NCBI GenBank assembly: GCA_000174895.1
Contig: ACOK01000087.1
Coordinates: 1 to 54,269, forward strand
Source of the DNA: Ruminococcus flavefaciens FD-1
GTDB lineage: Bacteria; Bacillota; Clostridia; Oscillospirales; Ruminococcaceae
DNA length: 54,269 nucleotides
Direction: 5' to 3'
Both the position numbers and the translations under genes were made by a program. The notes under the pieces are model-generated. The model was not told where the DNA came from. It did not search any database and saw only the letters and a program-made list of their open reading frames with translations. Positions 26,104 to 34,817 of this stretch are shown piece after piece. Numbering within the stretch: position 1 is the stretch's first letter; each line of letters starts with the position of its first letter.

Positions 26104-26220
26104 CAGTGATTCTCCTCCTTAGTATAACTTTTCATAGCATAAAGCGATATCAATGCTGCTGAAATGTTACGGCTAATGCTTGATATTTTGCTAACCTTAT
26201 AAAACACACGATCCATCATC

Positions 26221-26272
26221 ATGTTATTTAAGATAACATATTAATTATATATTAAAGTTAGTTTAATGTCAA
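26221..26272 (-). promoter_or_regulatory. Promoter and dyad of the dockerin gene
   Basis: On the minus strand TTGACA (26267-26272) and TATAAT (26244-26249) are exact, with a 17-nt spacer. ATGTTAT-N5-ATAACAT (26221-26239) lies at the transcription start and may be an operator. The leader of ~130 nt down to 26104 shows no further gene. Confidence 0.75.
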
Positions 26273-26286
26273 CAATCTGAATAAAA

Positions 26287-26541
26287 CCGACTGCTGTCAC
26301 ATGCAGAAAATACACTGAATTCAGAGAAATCAAAGAATACCTGACAGAGGGATTCTTTGCGAAAGGAAATAATGAAGCCGCAATAAAGATCATTGAAGAA
26401 ACTCTTGGATCAGAAGTAAACAGCATTTATGAATCCCAACGACTGCATCTGGAACTGAAAGAGCTGTATAAACAAACGAACGACCGAGAGATTTGTAAAG
26501 GAATAGGTTTATTCCAATATTTGAAAAATAAACGGCTGAGA
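26287..26541 (+). pseudogene. C-terminal gene remnant, unidentified
   Basis: An open stretch without a start encodes a helical, charged segment (FREIKEYLTEGFFAKGN, then HLELKELYKQTNDRE). This resembles the TPR-like ends of Ruminococcus SWIM zinc-finger proteins, but the match is from memory. It ends at the terminator hairpin 26531-26567. The 5' part has been lost. Confidence 0.35.
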
Positions 26542-26567
26542 AAATATTGTACTTTCTCAGCCGTTTT
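26531..26567. terminator. Bidirectional terminator
   Basis: A perfect 13-bp stem (26531-26543 with 26553-26565) is flanked by T-runs on both strands. It serves the hydrolase gene on the minus strand, whose stop codon lies inside the hairpin. Confidence 0.75.
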
Positions 26568-27306
26568 CTGTATCGATCGTCCTGATAGCGTTAATGTAAT
26601 CATAAGAATGATTGATAGAAAAATCTCCGTGATACATTTCAGGAAGACCCGTTATCGAACTTGAAGGAAGTGTTTCATGGATAATTCGGGCAGATTTTTT
26701 GATCCCCTGGTTTTCTTTCTCACCAAAATAAATATGGACATTTGCCGAACACCGTCTGAGCGATTCTTTTAGCCTATATGAAGTATTTGCTTTAAGAAAT
26801 GCGATCATGTCATTCTTTTGTATCATACAGGTATCACGGTAGTAATCGTCAAACAATTCAGACTTCATACGCAGTTGCCGAAATTGCAGTTTGGAAAACC
26901 ATTTCTGCCTGATAAGCGGATAACTGCAACCAAAGGCAGGACGTATCAAAGCATTGGTAAGCTTCGACGGAACAGCCATTGCACTTTCTATAACGGCGTG
27001 CTTACATATATCACCTTGCTGTGACAGTATTTCGAGCAAGATCTGACCGCCGAGTGATAATCCGCCGATCAGAAAAACATGACCGTTCAAGTGCTCCTGT
27101 ATGAAAGAAATAATGTCGCAGGCATTATTCTCGATCGTTGTAAAATGCTTATCACTTCCTGCGTGACCATCTAATATCGGGATAATGACATGGTATTCAC
27201 TTTTCAGAGCTTCTGCTTCCTCACGGTAATTCCACCAAGACAGACCGCCGCCGTGGAGAAGCATTATCGTTTTGGGATTATCCTTGCCAAATTCTTTATA
27301 GTTCAT
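26557..27306 (-). CDS. Alpha/beta hydrolase
   Basis: The 249-residue protein has the oxyanion HGGG near residue 20, the nucleophile elbow GLSLGG near residue 87, and a late histidine (MYHGD) in a normal alpha/beta-hydrolase spacing. It is cytosolic, with no signal peptide. The reaction is probably ester or thioester hydrolysis; the substrate is unknown. The ATG at 27306 gives the natural N-terminus (MNYKEFG). An in-frame ATG 12 nt upstream is possible. The ribosome site is weak. It appears monocistronic. Confidence 0.8.
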   Translation of the reverse strand: MNYKEFGKDNPKTIMLLHGGGLSWWNYREEAEALKSEYHVIIPILDGHAGSDKHFTTIENNACDIISFIQEHLNGHVFLIGGLSLGGQILLEILSQQGDICKHAVIESAMAVPSKLTNALIRPAFGCSYPLIRQKWFSKLQFRQLRMKSELFDDYYRDTCMIQKNDMIAFLKANTSYRLKESLRRCSANVHIYFGEKENQGIKKSARIIHETLPSSSITGLPEMYHGDFSINHSYDYINAIRTIDTENG

Positions 27307-27525
27307 ATTGCACCACATTTTTAGGATTTTAAGCAAGCTGACCGCTCGCTTTTACCTCTGAATTATAACATACCGCCACTGAAAAATCAATCCCATTTCC
27401 GAGAAATCCACCCTCTAAATCCGCCGCCATCATGTGGCAGAGATCCCATGCAATAACTACGCTGGATGGAGAACTGCCGATGTGAATTTAATGGGTAGCC
27501 CATTATAAATGTGACGTTGGGATGC

Positions 27526-27554
27526 TTGATTTTTTCTGCTCAATATGCTATACT
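27526..27554 (+). promoter_or_regulatory. Promoter upstream of truncated AAA-ATPase gene
   Basis: TTGATT and TATACT are 17 nt apart with a TGC extension. The GAGAGG ribosome site at 27575-27580 follows. No gene is seen in 27337-27525. Confidence 0.6.
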
Positions 27555-27587
27555 TGATATAAAATCAAAATGAAGAGAGGCGATAAA

Positions 27588-28019
27588 ATGGCTGAACGCA
27601 AAAAAGTCCCAATAGGAATTGAAGATTTTAAAGAGATAATTGATAGAGAATGTTATTTTGTTGATAAGTCCTTAATGATTCGAGATATCCTTGACAGCGG
27701 TGCAAAGGTGACACTTTTTACCCGTCCAAGAAGATTCGGTAAGACTCTCAATATGAGTATGCTCAGATACTTCTTTGAGAAGTCGGAGTATGACAATTCT
27801 TATCTTTTCAATGATCTTGCTATCTCGAAAGCAGGGGAGAAGTATCTTTCACATATGGGGCAGTATCCCGTTATCAGTATATCGCTAAAAGGAATGAAAC
27901 AGGCTGATTACAAAACTGCTTTTATCGAATTTAAGAAGATAATATCAAAAGCGTATCAGAGAAGACAAGAGAGCTACGGGTGTGGTCGTTACCAATTCAC
28001 GCTCCAAAATGATAGATAA
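27588..28019 (+). pseudogene. Predicted AAA-ATPase/PD-(D/E)XK gene, N-terminal part only
   Basis: The start (MAERKKVPIGIEDFKEIID) and the P-loop-like TRPRRFGKTLNMSML identify the 'predicted AAA-ATPase' family (PF09820), common in anaerobes. Full members have ~500-550 residues with a C-terminal nuclease-like domain. Here the match ends near residue 125 and the sequence runs into unrelated DNA. The promoter and ribosome site are intact, so a truncated protein could still be made, but it would lack most of the ATPase. Confidence 0.75.
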
Positions 28020-28150
28020 TATCCTCGACCTGTTACATGAGGGTGCGATCACGCTTGATGACCTCAGTGATTTCAGCGAGGAGTTGCAGGAACGGATAGA
28101 GTTCATATACAGCGGTGGATATAATAACCCCGATAATTGCAACAGACTTT
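27976..28150 (+). pseudogene. C-terminal remnant of an unidentified gene
   Basis: Joined to the AAA-ATPase fragment in another frame is a stretch encoding a tail such as SKMIDNILDLLHEGAITLDDLSD. I do not recognise the family. It lacks a start. The join suggests a deletion between two genes. Confidence 0.35.
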
Positions 28151-28175
28151 GATTCCACTGAATTCCAAGTTCCCC

Positions 28176-28213
28176 ATAAAGAAAGGACGGTTCGCCTGTG
28201 AACCGTCCTTTCT
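28176..28213. terminator. Bidirectional terminator
   Basis: A perfect 16-bp stem (28176-28191 with 28198-28213) with A/T-rich ends lies between convergent units. It serves the N-acetyltransferase gene on the minus strand. Confidence 0.8.
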
Positions 28214-28217
28214 TTAG

Positions 28218-29024
28218 TTATAGTATTATTGAAAACACTTTTTTTAGAATTTCTGCTTTTCCATTGGCTTTTATTTCTTCATCTTTTACTATCCCGCCAC
28301 CTGAAAACTCCTGATAATGCCCATCCCATATCCGTATATTACTTTGATCAGTAAATATTGAAACCTTTTCAAACTTGTTTATCCCCGACAGTGGGTAAAT
28401 ATCGCAAAAGATACACGGCATTATGTAGTCAATATCGAGCTGAGGTTCTTCGGTGAACCCATACAGCCTGCGCCAATCATTGTTTTTGAGCTTCTGCCAC
28501 AATACCCAACCGAAGAAATCGTCTTTTTCAAGGCGGTATTCCGAAATACCGTCATTTTGAATAAGTCCCTCTGCAAGCAACAGCGGCTTTCTTGAACATT
28601 CGGAATTTACGCCTACATCGGTCAGGTATCTTTCTCCACATATCGTGACGGTCATTACTCTGTGAGTTCGTTTATGTATCTCGCCTTCGGGAATTATGTA
28701 TCTACTTAGATGGCTTTTTACATCGAATCCGATGCTTTTCAAAAGCCACGCATACAGCCCGTTCAGCTCAAAACAGATGCCGCCTCTGTGTTCGATTATC
28801 AGTTTGCGATACAATTCTTTATGATTGAGTGAAGTAATCCTGCGTTCAAGGCAGTAATAGTTTTCGTATGGAATATGTGTAAGATGAGCTTTTTGCAGTA
28901 ATGCAAGACTATTCAGGTCTGTATTTATATCACACTCTATTCCGATACGTTTCAAATATCCCATGATCTCATCAGCGGTCATTGGAGTGTCATCAATACT
29001 GTATTCTATTTCAATGTCAGACAT
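28218..29024 (-). CDS. Arylamine N-acetyltransferase
   Basis: This 268-residue member of the NAT family has the Cys of RGGICFELN, the His of HRVMTV and the Asp of LTDVGVN in the order of the Cys-His-Asp triad. Such enzymes transfer acetyl (or another acyl) from acyl-CoA to arylamines or hydrazines; in some clusters they form amide bonds. The ATG at 29024 is preferred (GAGGCG upstream) over an upstream frame start. It is not obviously part of a larger operon. Confidence 0.88.
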   Translation of the reverse strand: MSDIEIEYSIDDTPMTADEIMGYLKRIGIECDINTDLNSLALLQKAHLTHIPYENYYCLERRITSLNHKELYRKLIIEHRGGICFELNGLYAWLLKSIGFDVKSHLSRYIIPEGEIHKRTHRVMTVTICGERYLTDVGVNSECSRKPLLLAEGLIQNDGISEYRLEKDDFFGWVLWQKLKNNDWRRLYGFTEEPQLDIDYIMPCIFCDIYPLSGINKFEKVSIFTDQSNIRIWDGHYQEFSGGGIVKDEEIKANGKAEILKKVFSIIL

Positions 29025-29120
29025 AGTAATCGCCTCTGTATTGCGTGTTCTTAGTATTTTTATTATATCACAAGGCATATATAAAGTCAATCTGCAAAGG
29101 TTTATCCGGATTCAGCCTGA

Positions 29121-29149
29121 TTGACTTTTTGAAGCAATTGAAGTATAAT
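29121..29149 (+). promoter_or_regulatory. Promoter of the Nim-like gene
   Basis: TTGACT and TATAAT with a 17-nt spacer lie 55 nt before the coding start. AGGAGG follows at 29193-29198. Confidence 0.7.
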
Positions 29150-29203
29150 AATCATTAAGCAAGCACTCGGCTTACTATGTTTGTTACAATATAGGAGGAT
29201 ACA

Positions 29204-29671
29204 ATGAGAAGAAACGACAGAGAAATAACAGATAACAGCGTAATCGAAGCATTCATTGCCAAAGAACAGATCATAAGAATAGCTTTCTATGATAACGGTG
29301 ATATTTACATCGTACCTGTAAACTACGGATACATAAATGAAAACGGAAACTACAGCTTCTATTTTCATGGAGCTAAGGCAGGCAGAAAATATGAGCTTTC
29401 AAAGACTTCTCCGAAGGTGGGATTTGAGATAGATGGCAACTACGAGCTTCTTGAAGCAGATGTAGCCTGCGATTTCTCTGCTAAGTTCCAGAGCGTTATC
29501 GGAACAGGTACACTCAGCTTAGTGGAGGATAGGAGTGAAAAAATCAAAGGTTTGAATATGCTAATGAAACAGACCACTGCAAGACCTGAATGGAGCTATG
29601 GAGATGCAATGCTAAATGGTGTGGCGGTTTTCAGGCTCGATGTTGAGAAAATGTCCTGCAAGGCAAAATAA
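29204..29671 (+). CDS. Pyridoxamine 5'-phosphate oxidase family flavoprotein, Nim-like
   Basis: The 155-residue split-barrel protein shows the family pattern (MRRNDREI start, then IYIVPVNYGY, FYFHGAKAGRKYEL, GFEIDG and YGDAMLNGVAVFRLDVE). Relatives include the NimA nitroimidazole reductases and other FMN- or F420-type split-barrel reductases. The histidine in FHGA is the one that matters in Nim proteins. Whether it protects against drugs cannot be said from the sequence; many relatives have housekeeping redox roles. Confidence 0.85.
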   Translation: MRRNDREITDNSVIEAFIAKEQIIRIAFYDNGDIYIVPVNYGYINENGNYSFYFHGAKAGRKYELSKTSPKVGFEIDGNYELLEADVACDFSAKFQSVIGTGTLSLVEDRSEKIKGLNMLMKQTTARPEWSYGDAMLNGVAVFRLDVEKMSCKAK

Positions 29672-29712
29672 AATCAACTTTGACCCCACTGGAGTCAAAG
29701 TTACCCATAACG

Positions 29713-29745
29713 AAAGGACGGCTCACCTGAGCCGTCCTTTTTCTG
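29713..29745 (+). terminator. Rho-independent terminator
   Basis: A 12-bp GC-rich stem (29713-29724 with 29729-29740) and a T-run end the Nim-like gene. Confidence 0.85.
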
Positions 29746-29751
29746 TTATTT

Positions 29752-30060
29752 CTATATCTCAATCTCAAATTTTCCCTCGGAATTCACCTTGAGCCGTAAG
29801 GTCTTGACATACCGATTGCAGAAATTCTCCATTTCCTTCATGGTAGCGGTCACTCTTGTGGCTTCGTATATCTTGTGGGTAAGGTCCAGAAGGTTCTCAC
29901 CGACAAGCGAGGGCAAATGCTTTTCAAGCTCCGCAAAGAGGACGGCTCGCTTCATATCCTCCGTTCCTGCGGTGCAGAAATCATCTATGGCACAGTAATA
30001 AATGCCGTGCTGAGCGAGGATTTGCGGAAACTCCGCACGAGCTTGCAATAGAGCTGACAA
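29752..30060 (-). pseudogene. C-terminal fragment of an unidentified protein
   Basis: About 100 codons are open from a TTG without a ribosome site. The encoded sequence looks genuine and globular (DDFCTAGTEDMKRAVLF, then LLDLTHKIYEATRVTATMKEM), but I do not recognise the family. The upstream part is missing; 30061-30233 shows only a hairpin. It is best read as the tail of a deleted gene. Confidence 0.4.
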
Positions 30061-30128
30061 AGTTCACCTGACGATGTTTGATAATTAAGCGACAGTGAGC
30101 TTTTACAAAACATGAATGCCATAAAAGA

Positions 30129-30171
30129 GAAAGCCCTGAGATCTGCATACAAAGCATTTCTCAGGGCTTTC
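30129..30171. terminator. Hairpin downstream of the methyltransferase gene
   Basis: GAAAGCCCTGAGA (30129-30141) pairs perfectly with TCTCAGGGCTTTC (30159-30171). The T-content after the stem on the minus strand is modest. Confidence 0.5.
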
Positions 30172-30233
30172 CTCATCATGCGGTTTGAACAGCAGTTTTG
30201 ATGCAAAACAGAGGCGATATTAACGGTATACCA

Positions 30234-31031
30234 TCACCATCTGAATGTTGCCCACCGGTCATTCATTTTTGGAAGCAGTAATGCAAACAGCTTGCCGCGG
30301 ATGCTGTGTTTTTTCATTTCTTCATTGAAGCTGTGTTCCTCCACGAGCTGAAAACCGTCTGTCAGATCAGCGATCTCCTGTCCCGAATCCGTACCGGACA
30401 TAAAATGTGCTTTGGTGTTTTTGACAGTATCATGGTGCTTTTCATTTTTCTGCATCGCCTTGCAGTTTTGTTCTGCAATCAGAATACCGCCGTCCGGGAA
30501 ATTGGCTTTCAGCACTTCCAGAAACGTGCGGATCTGATCAAGCGTGAGGTACATAAATAATCCCTCAGCGATCAACACTGGCTTTGCTTTTCTGCCAACA
30601 AGTGCTTCCTGCACCGGTCTGCACCAATCATTTTCAAGCGCATTCCCTGCGAGCGTCGTGACACGCTCACGTTCCGGGAATGCCTTTCTTCTTGCAGCAA
30701 TCGAGTCTGGCAGATCGAGGTCGAACCATGCAATTCTGCCGTTATCCACTCTCGAAAACCGATCATCAAACCCTGCACCGACATTCACGATCACCGTATC
30801 GGGCGCTTTTCTGATGATTCCTTTCAGCTGACGGTCCAGCATGATCGTTCTTGCGATCACACCCTCATGTGACATGAATTTATCATACTGCGCCGTATCA
30901 ATTTTCAGAGCCTGAATGATCTCAACCGCCTTGCGGTCTTTGATCCTGGCGTTTGGACGCAGCGTTTCATTTGCCTTGACAGCAAGCGGGATCAAAGCTG
31001 TCGTCTGTACATCTCCGAGTTTCAGTTTCAT
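30234..31031 (-). CDS. SAM-dependent methyltransferase, leucine carboxyl methyltransferase type
   Basis: The 265-residue protein has the SAM-binding loop VNVGAGFDDRFSRVDNG followed by WFDLDLP, and an AEGLFMYL segment. All of these are typical of the LCM/Tcmp O-methyltransferase branch. It methylates a carboxyl or hydroxyl group of an unknown small molecule. The second ATG (31031) is chosen because AGGAGG is 8 nt away; the first would be only 2 nt from it. There is no biosynthetic cluster around it. Confidence 0.85.
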   Translation of the reverse strand: MKLKLGDVQTTALIPLAVKANETLRPNARIKDRKAVEIIQALKIDTAQYDKFMSHEGVIARTIMLDRQLKGIIRKAPDTVIVNVGAGFDDRFSRVDNGRIAWFDLDLPDSIAARRKAFPERERVTTLAGNALENDWCRPVQEALVGRKAKPVLIAEGLFMYLTLDQIRTFLEVLKANFPDGGILIAEQNCKAMQKNEKHHDTVKNTKAHFMSGTDSGQEIADLTDGFQLVEEHSFNEEMKKHSIRGKLFALLLPKMNDRWATFRW

Positions 31032-31057
31032 TATCATTTCCTCCTATTATTTTACTG

Positions 31058-31111
31058 TTAATCTGTCAGCTTATACAACACAAACCCAGCGATCAGCAGC
31101 AATACACCGCC
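31058..31111 (-). pseudogene. Tail of a small membrane protein
   Basis: A 17-codon open tail (GGVLLLIAGFVLYKLTD) looks like the last membrane helix of a lost gene. It breaks at the repeat-like sequence 31112-31165. Confidence 0.3.
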
Positions 31112-31137
31112 TCAGGCAAAATTATGCTCAAAAATCT

Positions 31138-31165
31138 GCACATTCACCCTATGTGGACAGGTTCT
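31138..31165. repeat. Hairpin repeat, copy 2 (partial)
   Basis: These 28 nt are identical to 18292-18319, but the outer left arm of the hairpin is absent. The 19 nt just upstream (31118-31136) also recur near 9335-9353, so this is a mosaic of dispersed repeat pieces. Confidence 0.6.
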
Positions 31166-31228
31166 GACATATTGATCAATTTTTCGGATTCAGCACTGCT
31201 TATTAAGTTACCTTTCTCAATGTACTGG

Positions 31229-33067
31229 TTACATGAAAAGATCTGCAATATGATATACAATGCAGGAAAGCACCAGTGCATTGCAGATATAGAACAGTGC
31301 GACCTTGAATGTCCATTTCAGCGAGTGAGATTCCTTGTAAGTCGTGGAAAGTGCCATCAGACAGGGGATATTGAACGTCGTTGCAAACATGAATGCAAGC
31401 GCCTCTGCCGGTGCGATCGCCGATGACATGGCAGAACCGAGCAGTGCGGTATCCGCAGGTACTGTTTTCGCAAAGAAGGTCGCCTCCATAAGCGAATTGT
31501 TCCCCATAAATACTGCATTCAGCGTACCGAGGACAGCCTCCTTTGCAAATGCACCGCTGACAAATGCCATGAATGTCTGCCAGCCCATTCCAAAGAACCG
31601 TGTGACCGGTTCGATGAATGTGCCCACACGATAGAGCAGGCTGTTATCCACATTACCGTCCTTGCTGAACGAGAGCACATAGAACAAAACAGAAACCAGT
31701 GTGACAGTTCCGAGCGCACGCTTGAAAATATCCCACGCCTTGAAAAACGCCTCCTTGATGATGTGCTTCCAGTGCGCCTTGTGATAGGGCGGCAGCTCCA
31801 TGATCATACCGCTGCGCTCCTCTACTGGTGCGAGCTTTCTGCTGAACACTTTGGATACAACGATCATGGTAATGACCACATAGAGGAGAATGCCGACACA
31901 CACAAGCATCGTCTGCCACCATGTAAAGAACATTCCCGAAATAACAGGAATGATCGACCAGATCGATGCGCAGGGGATCGCCCAGACGATCGACATAGCA
32001 AGCATCCTCTGCCCCCATTTGTCCATCACTCTGGTACCGCACGCACCTCCGATCGTGCAGCCAAAGCCCATTAACATCGGGCAGATCGCCTTTCCCTGCA
32101 AGCCGAGTTTTGAGAGCAGCCCGTCAAACTGATATGCTGCACGGGCAAGAAAACCTGTTTCCTCCAGAAAGCCAAATACGATATTGACACCGAAAACAAA
32201 GCTCGCCATAGAGATCGTGAAATACAGTACATTCGGTATCATCATGCTGAAAATGGAAACGATCCACGGATGAACATTCCAGCCTGTCAGCAGCTTGTCA
32301 ACAGGGTCGTGCAGTAAGGTCGGTATCATCTGTCCGATTCCCATAAACGGCATCATAATGAGCATTGCCACCAGAAATGCAGCCAGTACCACGCCGACAC
32401 AAATGACTTTTCCGAGGATCGGTCTTGTCATCACCCGGTCAAATTTCGACATCTTGTAGACGGTCATCTCTGATTTTGTGACATCCGAGAGCAATTCGCT
32501 GACCCAGTCAAATTTTGCCTGACTGTCTGCCTTGACAGTATCATGCTCCGCAGGCGCAGGGACTATAAGCCTGTGAGGATCCTTCAATTCATCGGCGATC
32601 AGCTTTTTCAGCTTTTCATAGTCCTTCGTATCGGTCGCATTGAACGGCAGAACAGGAATGCCGAGCTTTTTCGATAGCTTTCGGGCATCCACATTTTTGC
32701 CCATATCCCTTGCAACATCCATCATGTTAAGGATAAGGATCGCCGGCTTATCGAGCTTTGCAAATTCTGCAAGCATGAACATACTTCTTGCAAGCTGCGA
32801 AGCATCGACCAGAACCACCGTCAGATCACTGGCTCCCGACTTGATGAAGTCCGTTGTGATGATCTCCTCATCGGAATTGCCCGACAAACCGTAGCTTCCC
32901 GGCAGGTCAGTAACCGTAAATTTTGTGTCTCTATAAGTATAGCTGCCTTCATTCTTTTCAACAGTTTTACCTGCCCAGTTGCCGACGTGCTGTCGTGCGC
33001 CGGTCAGGTTATTGTAGATGGTGGATTTGCCGGAATTCGGCTGCCCCAATAATGCGATACTGTTCAT
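31229..33067 (-). CDS. feoB: Ferrous iron transporter FeoB
   Basis: The G domain (1-~165) has G1 GQPNSGKST (8-16), G3 DLPG (54-57) and G4 NMMD (114-117), followed by a helical GDI region and the Gate/Core membrane domain (from ~225). Conserved membrane motifs include GFLEETGFLARAAY and MLMGFGCTIGG. FeoB imports Fe2+ across the cell membrane. It ends at 612 residues, slightly short, as is common in clostridial forms. Its start overlaps the feoA stop (ATGA). Confidence 0.95.
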   Translation of the reverse strand: MNSIALLGQPNSGKSTIYNNLTGARQHVGNWAGKTVEKNEGSYTYRDTKFTVTDLPGSYGLSGNSDEEIITTDFIKSGASDLTVVLVDASQLARSMFMLAEFAKLDKPAILILNMMDVARDMGKNVDARKLSKKLGIPVLPFNATDTKDYEKLKKLIADELKDPHRLIVPAPAEHDTVKADSQAKFDWVSELLSDVTKSEMTVYKMSKFDRVMTRPILGKVICVGVVLAAFLVAMLIMMPFMGIGQMIPTLLHDPVDKLLTGWNVHPWIVSIFSMMIPNVLYFTISMASFVFGVNIVFGFLEETGFLARAAYQFDGLLSKLGLQGKAICPMLMGFGCTIGGACGTRVMDKWGQRMLAMSIVWAIPCASIWSIIPVISGMFFTWWQTMLVCVGILLYVVITMIVVSKVFSRKLAPVEERSGMIMELPPYHKAHWKHIIKEAFFKAWDIFKRALGTVTLVSVLFYVLSFSKDGNVDNSLLYRVGTFIEPVTRFFGMGWQTFMAFVSGAFAKEAVLGTLNAVFMGNNSLMEATFFAKTVPADTALLGSAMSSAIAPAEALAFMFATTFNIPCLMALSTTYKESHSLKWTFKVALFYICNALVLSCIVYHIADLFM

Positions 33068-33285
33068 TTCTGCGTCACCTCGATCCTTTCTGCATCTGCT
33101 CTGTTCAGGGAGATCAGTGTCTCACGCAGATAGATCAGAACAGGCATTTTCCGGTCGTTCCGGACAGTCTGAAAAGCCGTTCCCTCTGTGATCCCAATGG
33201 ATGTGATGCGGTTCATGAAATGATCGTCCCCGTTCACAGAACAGATCATTCCCTGCATATCCGCCTTTGTTTCAGTCAGCTTCAT
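33064..33285 (-). CDS. feoA: FeoA-type SH3-like protein
   Basis: The 73-residue protein has the FeoA pattern: an initial M-x-G-x-I-type strand (MQGMICSVNG), the centre RITSIGITEGT, and the end LRETLISLNRADAERIEV. It is a cytosolic partner that modulates FeoB. It overlaps both neighbours by 4 nt. Confidence 0.9.
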   Translation of the reverse strand: MKLTETKADMQGMICSVNGDDHFMNRITSIGITEGTAFQTVRNDRKMPVLIYLRETLISLNRADAERIEVTQK

Positions 33286-33500
33286 TTTCTACCTCCTGTA
33301 AATGATTCCGCAGACGCACAGTCTGACGTTTCCTGTTTCTTCTGTTGTTTGGATGCACAGCCGATGCATCCGGCACACCCGCAGCCACAGCCCTTACCGG
33401 ACTTCCTCGTTTTCACTTTGCTTCGGATGATCAGAAAAACGATGAGTGCAATGATCATCAGCAACACGATCGACATGATGTTTTCAGCAAGCCAAGCCAC
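33282..33500 (-). CDS. FeoB-associated Cys-rich membrane protein
   Basis: One membrane helix (~8-27) is followed by a basic stretch and a cysteine cluster (CGCGCAGCIGC), matching the FeoB-associated small-protein family (PF12669). It probably binds Fe2+ at the cytosolic side of FeoB. The start is a GTG with GGGAGG 7 nt upstream; an ATG two bases before is out of frame. Confidence 0.88.
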   Translation of the reverse strand: MAWLAENIMSIVLLMIIALIVFLIIRSKVKTRKSGKGCGCGCAGCIGCASKQQKKQETSDCASAESFTGGRK

Positions 33501-33576
33501 ATGAATCCCTCCCTGATTTTATTAGCATCAACTAACTTATATACAAATGAATATCGGCACAAAGCCGACATCCATC

Positions 33577-34191
33577 TTATTCAATTCCGCAGAGCCATTT
33601 CCAGCCCTTTGAGAAAAATGTGTTGATCGTCTGCGCATAGTGTATGGCTTCTTCACGACTAAAATCATGTCTGATCGGCTGTAAGACCGCCTCCACATTG
33701 GACGATACCAGCAAATGAAACTCCCTGCCGTCAAACTCCGGAACATAATCGCCGCGATCGCGCAGCGCATTGATAAATTTCAGGGAGCTTTCCTCCTCCA
33801 TTTTCGCCAGATCATGCGAATAATCCTCATATCTTGTTCCCTGCGAGCAGCATACCAGCAGTTTGAATTCATCAAAATGATCGTAAATAAACTGCATGAC
33901 ATACACCGCATCATCATTCAAAAATGCAGCCGCCGAGCCTATTTTTACAATGGCATCGTTCTCCTCCTGCTCCTTCTGACGATAGAGCGTCATGAATTCA
34001 TCCAGCATCGGCTGCACAAGTGATGCGAACATTTCCTCTTTGTTCGGGAAATGCTTGTAGAGTCCGGAAACAGTGATACCGGCATTGCCGGCAATGCGCC
34101 GCAGAGACGCATTCTCATAGCCACAGGTCAGAAATTCCTCTTTTGCCGCTTCAATGATCCTCTCATGGCTCTCTGTTTTATCCCTTGGCAT
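33577..34191 (-). CDS. TetR-family regulator
   Basis: Residues 10-55 are the TetR HTH (IIEAAKEEFLTCGYENASLRRIAGNAGITVSGLYKHF segment, with recognition helix TVSGLYKHFPNK). The C-terminal ligand domain is unremarkable. GGAGGT lies 5 nt before the ATG. The iron uptake genes follow 76 nt downstream on the same strand, so it may control them or be co-transcribed. A 14-bp near-palindrome on its own promoter indicates autoregulation. TetR control of feo is unusual; Fur-type control is the usual form. Confidence 0.88.
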   Translation of the reverse strand: MPRDKTESHERIIEAAKEEFLTCGYENASLRRIAGNAGITVSGLYKHFPNKEEMFASLVQPMLDEFMTLYRQKEQEENDAIVKIGSAAAFLNDDAVYVMQFIYDHFDEFKLLVCCSQGTRYEDYSHDLAKMEEESSLKFINALRDRGDYVPEFDGREFHLLVSSNVEAVLQPIRHDFSREEAIHYAQTINTFFSKGWKWLCGIE

Positions 34192-34208
34192 TTTTTACCT
34201 CCGTAGTT

Positions 34209-34257
34209 GAATGGTGTTCTCTTATATTAGAGTACACCGTTCTCCATCATTTGTCAA
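34209..34257 (-). promoter_or_regulatory. TetR promoter with inverted-repeat operator
   Basis: On the minus strand TTGACA (34252-34257) and TACTCT (34229-34234) are 17 nt apart. 14-nt arms (34209-34222 and 34229-34242, two mismatches, 6 nt apart) of the form GAAYGGTGTWCTCT cover the -10 and the transcription start. Confidence 0.75.
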
Positions 34258-34347
34258 GCATTATTTTCAGATTTGTTATAATGCATAATTTGTATGGCTT
34301 ATGTCTTAAATCGTTCGTAGTAATCAATATACGCTTTCCATCCATAA

Positions 34348-34470
34348 ATGGGCTTGTCGGCTAATACGTTTTATCGCCGTGTGAGAGAGTATGAAGCGAA
34401 ACAAGGGAGCGCAGAGCCGTTCATTGCTCACGCATTCTATGAAAACATTGTCGAGATCGTCGATGTATAA
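34348..34470 (+). pseudogene. Serine recombinase C-terminal remnant
   Basis: The 24 codons beginning MGLSANTFYRRVREYEA are the HTH end of a resolvase-type recombinase and closely match the remnant at 43028 on the other strand. The following 16 codons (up to EIVDV) are unrelated. There is no catalytic domain. It marks an old mobile-element junction. Confidence 0.65.
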
Positions 34471-34750
34471 GACCGTGGCGATGCTGCCGACAAAAAACAC
34501 GCTGACAAAATGTACTACTTGCAAGCGTGTTTTCTTATGATATATTCATCTGTCTTATTCTGATTTGGACAACGAATGGTCAACTGGATTACAATAAATT
34601 GCAACGGATTACGCTGGACATATTTACTGTGGTGTAGTGTATTGTGCGATTCTGCGTGCTTTTATCTGGGATACGCAGCGCAGCGAAACAGCGACTTTTT
34701 AATATCATATATTATTTCATCTGTAAGCCCGGATTGAGATGGCGTTTCTA
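34471..34750. other. Intergenic stretch without a recognisable gene
   Basis: It holds an inverted repeat AAAACACGCT (34494-34503) with AGCGTGTTTT (34524-34533), followed by a short T-run, so it is a possible terminator. I see no convincing coding sequence in the remainder. Confidence 0.4.
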
Positions 34751-34779
34751 TTGACAGCGCAGTTATGCTGTGATATAAT
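34751..34779 (+). promoter_or_regulatory. Consensus promoter
   Basis: TTGACA and TATAAT match the consensus exactly, with a 17-nt spacer and TGA extension. The nearest downstream frame is a 14-codon one at 34818, then the gene at 34940. Confidence 0.8.
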
Positions 34780-34817
34780 GATTTCTAACTTGAATCGGTA
34801 TTTGCGGAGGTAAAAGT

